Assembly: GCF_004303025.1 (NCBI RefSeq)
Contig: NZ_PJQW01000007.1
Span: forward strand, 63,297-127,296
Source: Flavobacterium sp. J27
Lineage (GTDB): Bacteria > Bacteroidota > Bacteroidia > Flavobacteriales > Flavobacteriaceae
Direction of reading: 5' to 3'
DNA length: 64,000 nucleotides
The position numbers were made by a program, and so were the translations under genes. Below the pieces are notes generated by a model that was given only the letters and a program-made list of their open reading frames with translations, did no database searches and had not been told where the DNA came from. Below, in pieces: positions 40,572 through 50,687 of this stretch (position 1 is the stretch's first letter; the number at the start of each line of letters is the position of its first letter).

Positions 40572-43376
40572 ATGAAAAAATTTAGACAATTCTTTTATTT
40601 TTTACTGGCAACACCCTCTTTATTAGTTGCGCAGGAATTAAAAATGGACAGTCCAATCCCTATGGATCCGTCTGTAAAAATGGGCAAATTAAAAAATGGA
40701 TTAACGTATTACATTAAGAAAAACAGTAAGCCAGAAAATAAAGTGGTGTTACGATTAATGGTTAATGCAGGTTCTATTTTAGAAACAGATGAACAACAAG
40801 GATTAGCCCATTTTATGGAACATATGTGTTTCAACGGTACCAAACGTTTTCCAAAAAACAAATTAGTAGATTATCTTCAAAGTATTGGCGTTAAATTTGG
40901 CCAGCATCTTAATGCATATACTAGTTTTGATGAAACCGTATATTTTTTGCCAATTCCATCAGACGATAAAGAAAAAGTAGAAAAAGGATTTCAAATTATT
41001 GAAGATTGGGCATTCAATACTACTTTAACACCTGAAGAAATAGATAAAGAAAGAGGTGTTGTTTTAGAAGAATACCGCTTAGGCCTTGGAGCAGATAAAA
41101 GAATGATGGGACGTTATATGCCCAAAATGATGTATAATTCACATTATGCTAAGCGTTTACCAATAGGTCAAAAAGAAATTTTAGAAAATTTTACATACGA
41201 TAAATTAACTTCTTTTTACAAAGATTGGTATCGACCAAATTTAATGAGTGTAGTGGTGGTTGGTGATATTGATGTGGCAGAAATGGAACAAAAAATTAAA
41301 GACCATTTTTCAAGCTATAAAAATCCAAAAAATGAAAAACAGAGAAAGGTTTTTGATGTTCCAAATCATAAGGAAACCTTTGTAGCTATTGAAAGCGATA
41401 AAGAAGCTGCTTTTACACAAGTTCAATTGTTATACAAAGATAAATCTGAACCCAAAAAAAACGTTACTGTAAAGGATTTTAGAGACGAATTAATTGATGG
41501 TTTATTTACCACCATGTTGAACAATAGATTAGAAGAAAAACAAAATTCACCTACACCACCTTTTACTTTTGGTTACACATATCATGGTGAAACTTGGGCT
41601 AGAACCAAAAAAGCTTTTCAATCTTTTGCTATGGTAGGTCAAGACAAACAGTTAGATGCTTTAAAAGTTCTAGTTGAAGAAAATGAAAGAGTGAAGAAAT
41701 TTGGATTTACCGAAGGCGAATTAGAAAGAGCTAAAGCTGAATTCTTAAATCAAATTGAAAGACAATATAACGAAAGAGATAAAACAGAATCAGATCGTTT
41801 TGTAAATAACCTACAACGTAATTTTCTTGATCAGGAGCCTGTTCCAAGTATCGAATGGACATTTGCTGCCTTAAAACAATTATTACCTAGTATTTCTTTA
41901 AAAGAAACGAATGATTTAATTGCAACTTATATTAAAGATGAGAACAGAGTAGTCATTTTAACTGGCCCTGAAAAGGAAGGTTTAGATTTGCCAACAGAGA
42001 AGCAAGTATTAGAAACACTAAAAGTGGATCAAAAAACATTGGAACCTTATAAAGAAACAGCTATAGCAACAAGTTTGTTAAGAAAAGAACCAGTAAAAGG
42101 GAAAGTTATAAAAACCGAAAAAAATGATAAGTTAGATATTACTACGCTTACCTTATCTAACGGTGCAACAGTTGTATATAAAAAAACCGATTTTAAAAAT
42201 GATGAAATTCAATTTCAAGCATTAAGTTTTGGAGGAACAAATTTAGTCTCTAATGAAGAGTATTTAAAAACTTCTTTAGCTATGTATGGATTGTCTGAAG
42301 CAGGTTTTTCTGGAATGAATAAAAACGATATTAATAAATTCATGACTGGTAAGATAGCTCGAGTAAATCCTTTTGTAAGCTCTACATCCGAAGGAATGAA
42401 TGGGTCTTGTACTCCAAAAGATTTTGAATATTTAATGCAAATGATATATGCTTATTTTACAGATTTGAATTTTGATAAAGAAGCATTTACGGGTTATGTT
42501 GCTAAACAAAAAGGTTTTATGTCTAATTTGTTGTCGCAACCTTCTACATATTTTTCTAATGAATTGTATACTTATTTAAATAAAGAAAATCCTCGTTATA
42601 AAGGGTTTCCTAAACCTGAAGATTATGATAGTGCAGATTATGATTTAGCCTACAAGATTTATAAAGAACGTTTTTCGAATGCAGGGGATTTTAATTTTTA
42701 TTTTATAGGGAACATAGATGAAGCAAAAATTTTAGAATATGCAGCACTTTATATAGCTTCTTTACCTTCTTCTAAGAATAAAGAAAAAATGGTAGATTTA
42801 GGTTATAGAATGTTAAAAGGAGAACATAAAAAAGTAGTAAACAAAGGAAAAGATCCAAAAAGTACAGTGAATATTTTATTTTATGGTGATACTAAATATG
42901 ATAGTGAAGAAGCTTTTGCGTTGAAAGCATTAGGAGACGTTTTAACGATTAAACTTGTAGAGGAACTTAGAGAAAATGAAAGTGGTGTGTATGGTGTAGG
43001 GGCAAGAGGTTCGATGAGTAAAACCCCATATGGAAGCTATAATTTTTCAATCAACTTTCCTTGTGGACCTGAAAACGCAGAAACTTTAATTGCTTCGGCT
43101 TTAAGAGAATTAAATAAAATTATTGAAAAGGGTCCTGAACAAAAAGATGTAGATAAGTTTAAAGAAACTGAGAAATTAGATTATAAAGAAAAAATGAAAG
43201 AGAATAGATTTTGGATGAACAATTTAACAAAGTCATATTTAAACGAAAGTAACCCAGAAGAAATGCTTAATTATTTAGATCAGGTTTCTAAAATAACAAC
43301 AAAAGATATTCAAGCTGTAGCGAAAAAATACCTAACAAAAGATAAAGTTGTAGCGGTGTTGATGCCAGAAGAATAA
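40572..43376 (+). CDS. Exported M16 (insulinase) family zinc metallopeptidase
   Basis: This 934-residue peptidase has a signal peptide ending LLVAQ. The inverted zinc motif HFMEH (about residue 84) and the distal Glu in RGVVLEEYR are intact, so the N-terminal M16 domain is active. The C-terminal M16 half is expected to be catalytically silent, as in other double-domain members. It probably degrades peptides in the periplasm. It is monocistronic with a long terminator hairpin downstream. Confidence 0.93.
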   Translation: MKKFRQFFYFLLATPSLLVAQELKMDSPIPMDPSVKMGKLKNGLTYYIKKNSKPENKVVLRLMVNAGSILETDEQQGLAHFMEHMCFNGTKRFPKNKLVDYLQSIGVKFGQHLNAYTSFDETVYFLPIPSDDKEKVEKGFQIIEDWAFNTTLTPEEIDKERGVVLEEYRLGLGADKRMMGRYMPKMMYNSHYAKRLPIGQKEILENFTYDKLTSFYKDWYRPNLMSVVVVGDIDVAEMEQKIKDHFSSYKNPKNEKQRKVFDVPNHKETFVAIESDKEAAFTQVQLLYKDKSEPKKNVTVKDFRDELIDGLFTTMLNNRLEEKQNSPTPPFTFGYTYHGETWARTKKAFQSFAMVGQDKQLDALKVLVEENERVKKFGFTEGELERAKAEFLNQIERQYNERDKTESDRFVNNLQRNFLDQEPVPSIEWTFAALKQLLPSISLKETNDLIATYIKDENRVVILTGPEKEGLDLPTEKQVLETLKVDQKTLEPYKETAIATSLLRKEPVKGKVIKTEKNDKLDITTLTLSNGATVVYKKTDFKNDEIQFQALSFGGTNLVSNEEYLKTSLAMYGLSEAGFSGMNKNDINKFMTGKIARVNPFVSSTSEGMNGSCTPKDFEYLMQMIYAYFTDLNFDKEAFTGYVAKQKGFMSNLLSQPSTYFSNELYTYLNKENPRYKGFPKPEDYDSADYDLAYKIYKERFSNAGDFNFYFIGNIDEAKILEYAALYIASLPSSKNKEKMVDLGYRMLKGEHKKVVNKGKDPKSTVNILFYGDTKYDSEEAFALKALGDVLTIKLVEELRENESGVYGVGARGSMSKTPYGSYNFSINFPCGPENAETLIASALRELNKIIEKGPEQKDVDKFKETEKLDYKEKMKENRFWMNNLTKSYLNESNPEEMLNYLDQVSKITTKDIQAVAKKYLTKDKVVAVLMPEE

Positions 43377-43386
43377 ATTTAAAAAA

Positions 43387-43432
43387 TTAACATAAAAAAA
43401 TCCTGCCTAAAAGTGGGGTTTTTTTATGTTAA
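43387..43432. terminator. Long bidirectional terminator between M16 peptidase and SNF2 helicase genes
   Basis: A 17-bp stem (one G-T pair) pairs 43387-43403 with 43416-43432, with A7 and T7 in the arms. The stop codon of the minus-strand helicase gene (43424-43426) lies inside the right arm. Confidence 0.88.
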
Positions 43433-46351
43433 TATATAGTTTATGTTGTCGAAAATTTCTTCTGGAATTGTATTTTCAATAATAGAATCTGAAATCTCTT
43501 TTTTGCTTTGTTGTAATTGATTAATTTTTTCTTCAATAGTATCTTTAGCAATAAAACGAACCACATTTACTTGGTTCTTTTGACCAATACGATGAGCTCT
43601 CCCAATCGCTTGTAATTCGGCAAAAGGATTCCACCAAGGGTCTAAAAGAAGGACGTAAGAAGCTTTTGTTAAATTTAAACCCGTTCCTCCTGCTTTCAAA
43701 GAAATAAAGAAAAGTAATTTTGAATTGTTTTCCTGAAATTGAGTCACTTGCTTTTCTCTGTCTTTTAATGTAGTATTTCCGGTTAAAAGACAGTAATCTA
43801 GTTTCTTTTTATCACACCAATCTGTATAAATTTTTAAATGTGAGGTATATGAACTAAAAATTAATGTTTTTTGTTGGGCTTGTACCAATGTTTCTAAATA
43901 AGCTGTCACATCTGAAAACTTGCCCGATTCCATTTCTTCACCTATTAAAATAGGATGATTGGCTAATTGTCTTAGTCTCGATAAAGCATTTAAAATTGAA
44001 ATTTTCGAATTTTGTTTTGCTTCTAAGGCATTTATTTTTTTATCAATTAAATAATTTCTGACAATAGACTTTTCATTATCATATAATTTGGCTTGTAATT
44101 CACTCATCTCAGAATAAAATAACTGCTCTGATACTTCTGGTAAATCCTGAGCGACTTCCATTTTAGTTCTCCTTAATAAATAAGGATTTATCAAAGATTT
44201 TAACTCTTTAACTTTTTGAGCGTCTTGCTGTTTTTCAATTGGTTTTTTAAAATGAGAATCAAAAAAAGTAAAACTATTTAATAAATTCGGATTTATAAAT
44301 TGCATCTGACTCCATAAATCACTTAAAGAATTTTCTATAGGAGTTCCACTTAAAGATACTTTATGAGTAGCATTTATGGTATTAATAGCCTTGTAAATCT
44401 TAGAATTTCTATTTTTTATTTGCTGACTTTCATCTATAATTAAAAAATGAAATGGGATTGCCTTTAGTATTGAAATGTCTTTAAGTAGTAAACCATAGGA
44501 GGTAAAAACCAAATCTACTTTGTCTAACTTTTTTCGTTTTATTTTTCGGTCTAAACCAGTATAGTTTAATCGCGTAAAATGTGGAGCAAATTTTTTGGTT
44601 TCATTGAACCAGTTGTAGGTTAACGAACTAGGTGCTACTACTAATGCTTTTAATTTCTTTTCTTTATGCTGAGTAGCATTGCTAAATAAATCGAAGGAAG
44701 GTTCAGTTTCTGGAATTATTGAAAAATCTTCTTCAAAACGAGTAAAAACAAAATCTAAATAGGCTAAAGATTGAATCGTTTTCCCAAGTCCCATATCGTC
44801 TGCTAAACAAGAACCCAAACCCAATTGGTAGTTTTTAACTAACCAATTAACACCTTCATTTTGATAATTTCTCAAGGTAGCTTGAATGTTACCTGTTGTT
44901 TCATAAGGAATAATTTCTTTGTTAAACGAATTATTTTCCTTAGCAATCCCAGTTTCTTCTAAAAGCGTAAATTGGTTTTTTTGAATTTGAATTAAATTAT
45001 TTTGTTGTTTACCAAAATCAGCCAAAGGTTTGTATTTACTAAACCACGCATCAGGAATAATAAATAGGCTTTCATCGGGTAACTCATAATAAGGGTTTCC
45101 TGTTTTTAAATAAGGAATAATGGATGAGAATGGAAAGGTATGAGTTCCAATTTCAATCGTCATTTCAATATCAAACCAATCCTTTTTTTCAATAAAATGA
45201 GACGCTATTTTGAAATGTTGCGTATTTATCAACTTGCCATTTATTTCCCAATCGATAGTTATGCTTTCATCTTCAATGGTCTCTCGTTTTGCAATCAGTT
45301 CTGTTATATTATAATATTCCGAAACTTCATTTATGTTATTTGTAAAAGAAGCGAATTTGGAATTTAGAAATAAAAATCCGTTTGTTTCTAGATTTTTAAT
45401 AATCTCAGCTTCTTGATTTTTATTTCGCACTGTTTGTAGAACAGTAAATTCATTATCGTCGTTGTAATTTAAACTAATATGTGTGTTTTTTTCGTCAATT
45501 ATAGAGAAAGTGTAATCGTTATAAACAAAAAGTATTTCTAAAAGGTAAACTTTATGTGTTATAGATAAACTAGGTTTTATAATACAACCTTTACAATAAA
45601 CGTCCTTTATGACATTAAAACCTTCCGCTTCTATAGGCACTTTCTTAATAACATTCTTGATAAATTTATTAAAATATTCAATACTGTTTTTGTTAGGAAT
45701 AATAACTTCTTTCTTTTGTAAAAAAGGTTTTAGTTTATTTCCATTAATATGCTGAATATGATATATTTTTCTATTAAAAGTAATCCATGAAGGTTCGTTC
45801 ATTACGATTTTTACCTCTTGTTTATACGGAAAAAATTCTTTTTGATTATCTAATAAAGTTAAGCGATAGATAAGATTTTCTGGTGTTTTAGAAAAATGGA
45901 ATTTAGGTTCTAGTATTGTTGTAGCAAATACCACTTGTTGCTTATTAAAAACGTCTTTTTTGTTCAAATCGATGCTTAATGGAATTACTGTAGATGCAAT
46001 AAGCTTAAAAAAGCGTTCCATGGAAAAATCAATAAAATGAGAAACTAATTTTTTTACTTTTAAATCACTTAAAAGTAATTCCAAACTTTTAGCTTCTTTA
46101 TTTTTAATCTTATATTTTGATAGTAATTGTTTTGTCGTCAGTTTATCAGAAATACTTAATAATTGCTGTTCGGTAATATCTAATTCTATTTCAGATTCTG
46201 CAATAGTCTTACTATTTGCCATTTTAATAATATAGGAAAGGGCACCTTCGTTTTGCTCCACAATATAAGCAGAAGGAATGTAGGTTTCTAAAATGGAATG
46301 GTAAGATAAATCAAATACTAAAGCATGATTTGTCTCTTTTGAAGTGGGCAT
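43424..46351 (-). CDS. SNF2-family DEAD/DEAH helicase
   Basis: This 975-residue protein has a long N-terminal part (about 1-480) without recognised enzymatic motifs. It is followed by a SNF2 motor: RNYQNEGVNWLVKNYQLGLGSCLADDMGLGKTIQ (Walker A), VAPSSLTYNW, IIDESQQIKN (motif II, DESQ rather than DEAH), SLSGTPIENSLSDLWS, and the helicase C part ending LQAIGRAHRIGQ (motif VI). Bacterial members act as ATP-driven DNA translocases of unclear role. It is the last gene of a run from map (gaps of 5-36 nt). Confidence 0.9.
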   Translation of the reverse strand: MPTSKETNHALVFDLSYHSILETYIPSAYIVEQNEGALSYIIKMANSKTIAESEIELDITEQQLLSISDKLTTKQLLSKYKIKNKEAKSLELLLSDLKVKKLVSHFIDFSMERFFKLIASTVIPLSIDLNKKDVFNKQQVVFATTILEPKFHFSKTPENLIYRLTLLDNQKEFFPYKQEVKIVMNEPSWITFNRKIYHIQHINGNKLKPFLQKKEVIIPNKNSIEYFNKFIKNVIKKVPIEAEGFNVIKDVYCKGCIIKPSLSITHKVYLLEILFVYNDYTFSIIDEKNTHISLNYNDDNEFTVLQTVRNKNQEAEIIKNLETNGFLFLNSKFASFTNNINEVSEYYNITELIAKRETIEDESITIDWEINGKLINTQHFKIASHFIEKKDWFDIEMTIEIGTHTFPFSSIIPYLKTGNPYYELPDESLFIIPDAWFSKYKPLADFGKQQNNLIQIQKNQFTLLEETGIAKENNSFNKEIIPYETTGNIQATLRNYQNEGVNWLVKNYQLGLGSCLADDMGLGKTIQSLAYLDFVFTRFEEDFSIIPETEPSFDLFSNATQHKEKKLKALVVAPSSLTYNWFNETKKFAPHFTRLNYTGLDRKIKRKKLDKVDLVFTSYGLLLKDISILKAIPFHFLIIDESQQIKNRNSKIYKAINTINATHKVSLSGTPIENSLSDLWSQMQFINPNLLNSFTFFDSHFKKPIEKQQDAQKVKELKSLINPYLLRRTKMEVAQDLPEVSEQLFYSEMSELQAKLYDNEKSIVRNYLIDKKINALEAKQNSKISILNALSRLRQLANHPILIGEEMESGKFSDVTAYLETLVQAQQKTLIFSSYTSHLKIYTDWCDKKKLDYCLLTGNTTLKDREKQVTQFQENNSKLLFFISLKAGGTGLNLTKASYVLLLDPWWNPFAELQAIGRAHRIGQKNQVNVVRFIAKDTIEEKINQLQQSKKEISDSIIENTIPEEIFDNINYILT

Positions 46352-46357
46352 ATTTAA

Positions 46358-47128
46358 TTATTTAAAGCAAACAGGGATAATTTCTCCTTTAGCTAAACAG
46401 TACTTTTCAACTAAATCATTAGAAAGTGTTTGGGTATAATTTACTTCTTTTACTTCAAAACCAATGCTTCTTAATTTGTCGAAGTAATCGCGACCATAAA
46501 CTCTTACGTGGTCATATTGACCAAATATTTTGGCTCTTTCCTTTGGATCTGTTATACTGTCATCTGAAAAGGTGGTTGCTCTGGATAAATCTTGAGGAAT
46601 TTGAAAAATACCCATTCCGCCAGGTTTTAAAACACGATACAATTCTTGCATGGCTTTAGTGTCGTCTGGGATATGTTCCAAAACGTGATTGCAAAGAATA
46701 ACATCATATCGATTGTCTTCAAAAGGTAAATTGCAAATATCTGCTTTTACATCTGCTAATGGTGAAAGCAAGTCGGTAGTGGTGTAATGAATATTTTTTT
46801 GCTTCTTAAACCGTTTGTAAAATTCTTGTTCTGGAGCAAAATGTAAAACTTCTAATTTTTCTTCAGAGGAAAAGAAATTGGTTTCATTTTGAAGGTATAA
46901 CCAAAGCAAACGATGTCTTTCTAAAGACAAAGTGCTAGGAGAAAGTACGTTGTTTCTTTGTGTGCCATATCCATAAGGAAGAAACATAGAAAAACTTTTT
47001 CCGTCTATAGGATCTGTAAATTTGTTTCCTTTTAAAACAAAAGCAATAATTGGTCTTACCACGATACTCAGTCTAATAAGAATAGGTCTGGGAATAGTGT
47101 TAAGGATAAATTTGAAAATTTTTTTCAT
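46358..47128 (-). CDS. Class I SAM-dependent methyltransferase
   Basis: This 256-residue protein has a Methyltransf_11-type core: LEVLHFAPEQEFYKRF (SAM-binding region, atypical for the usual GxGxG), then LSPLADVKADICNLPFEDNRYDVILCNHVLEHIPDDTKAMQELYRVLKPGG. An N-terminal hydrophobic stretch (about 5-35) may associate it with the membrane. I use the ATG at 47128; a longer frame overlaps the upstream DUF3667 gene. The substrate is unknown. It lies 5 nt after DUF3667 and 6 nt before the SNF2 gene. Confidence 0.85.
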   Translation of the reverse strand: MKKIFKFILNTIPRPILIRLSIVVRPIIAFVLKGNKFTDPIDGKSFSMFLPYGYGTQRNNVLSPSTLSLERHRLLWLYLQNETNFFSSEEKLEVLHFAPEQEFYKRFKKQKNIHYTTTDLLSPLADVKADICNLPFEDNRYDVILCNHVLEHIPDDTKAMQELYRVLKPGGMGIFQIPQDLSRATTFSDDSITDPKERAKIFGQYDHVRVYGRDYFDKLRSIGFEVKEVNYTQTLSNDLVEKYCLAKGEIIPVCFK

Positions 47129-47133
47129 TTCGT

Positions 47134-47901
47134 TTATTTTGATAAAAGCATTGAAATTGCTACGAAACCTCCAATAATAATAGTTAGTATAAGATACATT
47201 AATAATGCTAAGCCCCAAAATTTTAAAATTGCAATAACAATTTGTTTTGTACTTAAAAGATAAAGTTTTTTAAAAGCATAAACACTAAAACAAACGGAAA
47301 ATAAAATTTGAATGGTAAAAAAAGGTGATGGCTGATGTAAAATATGTAATAATAGGATTTGTATAACTATCGATACATAACCGATGTTAGTTTGTAAATA
47401 AGAGTTGAATACTAAATGCTCAAAAAAATTATTTCCTTTTCGTTTAAAAGTAAGATACGTTAATAAGGAATATAAAGGAATCGTTAATATAATAATAAAG
47501 TTATAGTAATTGTAGAAATTACTATAAAACTTTTTCATGTCTATTTGTGGAACATTCGGATCCTTTGCCCCTTCACTAAAATTAGCTGTAAAATCATAAA
47601 TGTCTGGTAAGGGAAACAATTTGTAAAAAAGAACGGCAATAGTAGTGTATAAAATCAGATAAGAAAAAGGTTGAAAATACTTTTTTCTTGCACCATGAAT
47701 ATAGGCTTCTAGTACTTCTTTAGGTGTTTTAAACAACCCAACAAATGTTCTCCAGAAATTGTTTTCCCAACTTAGAAATGGACCTATAAATTCTTCCATA
47801 GTTCCTTTGAAAGAGAGTCGGTCATGAACAATTTTGGCTCCACAATGAGAACAAAACTTGGCATTAGAATCTAATAATGTATCACAAGTTTTACAGTTCA
47901 T
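47134..47901 (-). CDS. DUF3667 membrane protein with zinc ribbon (second copy)
   Basis: This 255-residue protein starts with a zinc ribbon (NCKTCDTLLDSNAKFCSHCGAK) and a DUF3667-type segment (SWENNFWRTFVGLFKTPKEVLEAYIHGARKKYFQPFSYL). About five membrane segments follow. It is shorter than the copy at 30464-31543 and lacks its charged middle region. It lies 36 nt after map and is probably cotranscribed with the methyltransferase and helicase genes. Function unknown. Confidence 0.83.
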   Translation of the reverse strand: MNCKTCDTLLDSNAKFCSHCGAKIVHDRLSFKGTMEEFIGPFLSWENNFWRTFVGLFKTPKEVLEAYIHGARKKYFQPFSYLILYTTIAVLFYKLFPLPDIYDFTANFSEGAKDPNVPQIDMKKFYSNFYNYYNFIIILTIPLYSLLTYLTFKRKGNNFFEHLVFNSYLQTNIGYVSIVIQILLLHILHQPSPFFTIQILFSVCFSVYAFKKLYLLSTKQIVIAILKFWGLALLMYLILTIIIGGFVAISMLLSK

Positions 47902-47937
47902 AAATTGTTTTTTAGGAATAAATAGATTTTTTAAGTA

Positions 47938-48756
47938 TTATAAAACGAATGCATTTTGTCTTAGTCCGTCCTCTTCATTACTTACAATGCCTAATGCTTC
48001 ATAAATGTATGCAAAAGTAGATAGTAATTCTGGTTTTCCATCTACAATAGCTACATCGTGTTCAAAATGTGCACTAGGTTTTCCATCTGCTGTGGTTATT
48101 GTCCAACCATCTCTATGTTGGATAATATTTTTGGTTCCCATATTAATCATTGGCTCTATGGCAATGACCATGCCGTTTACTAATTTTTTACCTCTACCAC
48201 GTTTACCATAATTAGGTACTTCTGGATCTTCGTGCATTTTTCTCCCCAAACCATGACCACATAATTCACGTACTACTCCATAACCGTGTTTTTCACAATA
48301 TTGTTGAATTGTATATCCAATATCTTCCACACGATTACCCACTTTGGTAGCACGAATCCCTTCATAAAGAGATTCTTTGGTTACTTGAAGTAATTTTTTG
48401 GTTGCAACATCTACTTCACCTACTTCGAATGTGTAGGCATGATCACCATAAAAACCATTTTTATAGGCACCACAATCTACAGAAATAATATCACCTTCTT
48501 GTAAAGGCGTTTCATTTGGTATACCATGTACAACTTGCGTATTTGGACTCATGCATAGCGAATTTGGGAAACCATACATGCCTAAAAAAGCAGGTTCTGC
48601 ACCATGGTCTCTAATAAATTCTTCTGCCATTTTATCAAGATATAATGTAGTAACACCAGGTTTTATTTCCTTTGCTATTAATCCTAAAGTTTTTGAAACA
48701 AGTAGTGCGCTTTCACGCATTAATTCAATTTCCTCTCTTGTCTTTATAATAATCAT
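47938..48756 (-). CDS. map: Type I methionine aminopeptidase
   Basis: This 272-residue cytosolic enzyme removes initiator Met from nascent proteins. The five metal ligands can be seen in SVDCGAYKNGFYGDHAYTF (two Asp), ELCGHGLGRKMHEDP (His), AIEPMI (Glu) and HFEHDVAI (Glu). Length is typical of type Ia. A -7 box lies at 48777-48784. It is the first gene of a run with DUF3667, a methyltransferase and SNF2. Confidence 0.95.
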   Translation of the reverse strand: MIIIKTREEIELMRESALLVSKTLGLIAKEIKPGVTTLYLDKMAEEFIRDHGAEPAFLGMYGFPNSLCMSPNTQVVHGIPNETPLQEGDIISVDCGAYKNGFYGDHAYTFEVGEVDVATKKLLQVTKESLYEGIRATKVGNRVEDIGYTIQQYCEKHGYGVVRELCGHGLGRKMHEDPEVPNYGKRGRGKKLVNGMVIAIEPMINMGTKNIIQHRDGWTITTADGKPSAHFEHDVAIVDGKPELLSTFAYIYEALGIVSNEEDGLRQNAFVL

Positions 48757-48776
48757 AATCCATTTAATTCAAAAAA

Positions 48777-48784
48777 CAAAAATA
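48777..48784 (-). promoter_or_regulatory. -7 box of map
   Basis: TATTTTTG on the minus strand lies 20 nt before the map start codon and matches TAnnTTTG. Confidence 0.45.
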
Positions 48785-48873
48785 CAATTTAAAATGATTT
48801 TTCAGACTTATTTTGAAATCCTTTTTACTATTAAAAGGTGAGAAATATCATGTTTTATAAGAATATTGGTTGT

Positions 48874-48881
48874 TAATTTTG
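48874..48881 (+). promoter_or_regulatory. -7 box of the CoA-transferase gene
   Basis: TAATTTTG lies 20 nt before the ATG at 48901, giving a leader of about 16 nt. Confidence 0.45.
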
Positions 48882-48900
48882 CACTATAAAATTAAAAGGT

Positions 48901-50175
48901 ATGAATAAGTTTGTAACAGCAGCTGAAGCGGTAAAAATGGTGCAATCTGGAAATAGAGTGTATGTACAAGCAGCAGCAGCAACTCCCACGGTTTTAACGA
49001 AAGCACTATCTGAAAGGGCTTCCGAACTTAGAAATGTTGAGATTTGTCATTTACATACAGAAGGAGATGCTCCTTATGCAAATCCTGAATTAGCAGCAAG
49101 TTTTCACGTAAATTCATTTTTTATTGGTCAAAATGTACGTCATACTTTAAAAGCAGGAAATGGGTCTTATACTCCAGTTTTTTTAAGTGAATTGCCATTG
49201 CTTTTTAGAAAAAAGGTAGTATTACTTGATGTTGTTTTTATTCAGGTTTCACCTCCCGATTTACATGGATATTGTTCGTTAGGAGTTTCTGTTGAGGCCT
49301 CAATTGCAGCTATTGAAAATGCTAAAAAAGTGATAGCACAAGTAAATCCAAATATGCCTAGAACTTTTGGAGATGGAATTATTCATATTTCAAAAATTGA
49401 TTGTTTGGTGGAAGTAAATCTGCCAATATATGCTCATGATGTAGCGCCTTTTACAGCCGCAGAAGAAAAAATAGGAACATTTATTGCATCGTTAATTGAA
49501 GATAAAAGTACCTTACAAATGGGCATCGGTTCTATACCTAATGCGGCTTTGTCAAAATTAATTCATCATAAAAATTTAGGATTACATACTGAAATGTTTT
49601 CTGATGGCGTGATTGATTTAATTGAAAAAGGTGTAATTAATTGTAATTCTAAAGGTATTTTTCAAGGAAGAGCTTTAGCTACTTTTTTAATTGGGTCAAA
49701 ACGCTTATATGACTTTGTACATGATAATCCTTTTATAGAAATGAAAGAATCTTCTATTGTAAACGATACGGCTCGCATTCGCAAAAATCCAAGAATGGTA
49801 GCAATTAATTCTGCTATTGAAGTAGATGTTACTGGGCAAGTATGTGCCGATTCTATTGGAGCCAAAATGTATTCAGGAGTAGGAGGGCAAATGGATTTTA
49901 TTCGTGGAGCTTCTTTAAGTGAAGGGGGAAAAGCTATTATAGCCTTGCCTTCAATTACAAAAAATGGAGACAGTAGAATTGTTCCTTATTTAAAACAAGG
50001 AGCTGGAGTAGTTACTACTAGATCTCATATACATTATGTGATTACAGAAAACGGAATTGCTGATTTATACGGTAAGTCTTTGAAACAAAGGGTGAATGAA
50101 TTAGTCAAAATTGCACATCCTACCCATCAAGAGAGGATTGAGAAGGCTTATTTTGATTTAGTAAATAGTTTGTAA
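48901..50175 (+). CDS. Acetyl-CoA hydrolase/transferase family (4-hydroxybutyrate CoA-transferase-like)
   Basis: This 424-residue class I CoA-transferase has GNRVYVQAAAATPTVLTKAL near the start, QMGIGSIPNAAL, and the catalytic Glu in LGLHTEMFSDGVIDL. It ends with a conserved SLSEGGKAIIALPS...GVVTTRSHIHYVITENGIADLYGK stretch. It moves CoA between acetyl-CoA and a short carboxylic acid; the acceptor cannot be told from sequence. It is monocistronic. Confidence 0.9.
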   Translation: MNKFVTAAEAVKMVQSGNRVYVQAAAATPTVLTKALSERASELRNVEICHLHTEGDAPYANPELAASFHVNSFFIGQNVRHTLKAGNGSYTPVFLSELPLLFRKKVVLLDVVFIQVSPPDLHGYCSLGVSVEASIAAIENAKKVIAQVNPNMPRTFGDGIIHISKIDCLVEVNLPIYAHDVAPFTAAEEKIGTFIASLIEDKSTLQMGIGSIPNAALSKLIHHKNLGLHTEMFSDGVIDLIEKGVINCNSKGIFQGRALATFLIGSKRLYDFVHDNPFIEMKESSIVNDTARIRKNPRMVAINSAIEVDVTGQVCADSIGAKMYSGVGGQMDFIRGASLSEGGKAIIALPSITKNGDSRIVPYLKQGAGVVTTRSHIHYVITENGIADLYGKSLKQRVNELVKIAHPTHQERIEKAYFDLVNSL

Positions 50176-50261
50176 CTCAATAGTTTGTTGGTTAAAAAAA
50201 AATATTTATCTAAATATTTGAAAATAAATGAAATAAAACACTTTTGTATTCATTAAAATAC

Positions 50262-50269
50262 TACATTTG
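50262..50269 (+). promoter_or_regulatory. -7 box of the RRM protein gene
   Basis: TACATTTG lies 20 nt before the ATG at 50290. TTTG is present 15 nt upstream (50243-50246), shorter than the usual spacing. Confidence 0.45.
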
Positions 50270-50289
50270 TTGTAATATAATATCTATTT

Positions 50290-50634
50290 ATGAACATTTT
50301 TGTAGGAAGTCTTCCTTATAGTATAGAGGAAGCAGATTTAAGAGGTTTTTTTGAAGAGTATGGAACTGTTGATTCAGTTAAGATTATCTCTGATAAATTT
50401 ACTGGAAGAAGTAAAGGATTTGGATTCGTTGAAATGCCAAATGACGCTGAAGCTCAAAAAGCTATCGATGAGTTAAATGGTGGTACTGTTGAAGGCAGAA
50501 CTATCGTTGTAAACAAATCTGAACCAAAACCACAAGGTGAAAGAGAAAGAAAACCTTTCAACCGTAGTGGAAATGGTGGAGGTGGAAGAGGAAACTTTTC
50601 CAACAGAGATAACAATAGAGGTGGTCGTTACTAA
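50290..50634 (+). CDS. Glycine-rich RRM RNA-binding protein
   Basis: This 114-residue protein is a single RRM domain (residues 1-78) with RNP2 NIFVGSLPY and RNP1 KGFGFVEM, followed by a Gly/Arg/Asn-rich tail (NGGGGRGNFSNRDNNRGG). Such proteins are common in Bacteroidota and cyanobacteria and bind RNA, with a role in cold response or RNA chaperoning suggested for relatives. It is monocistronic with a perfect palindromic terminator. Confidence 0.93.
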   Translation: MNIFVGSLPYSIEEADLRGFFEEYGTVDSVKIISDKFTGRSKGFGFVEMPNDAEAQKAIDELNGGTVEGRTIVVNKSEPKPQGERERKPFNRSGNGGGGRGNFSNRDNNRGGRY

Positions 50635-50657
50635 TTATCTGTAGTGTTATAAAAGAT

Positions 50658-50683
50658 AAAATCCCGAAATATTTCGGGATTTT
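50658..50683. terminator. Bidirectional terminator between RRM and TolC genes
   Basis: A perfect palindrome (AAAATCCCGAAAT, 50658-50670, with its complement at 50671-50683) is flanked by A and T runs. It stops both convergent units. Confidence 0.9.
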
Positions 50684-50687
50684 TTAT

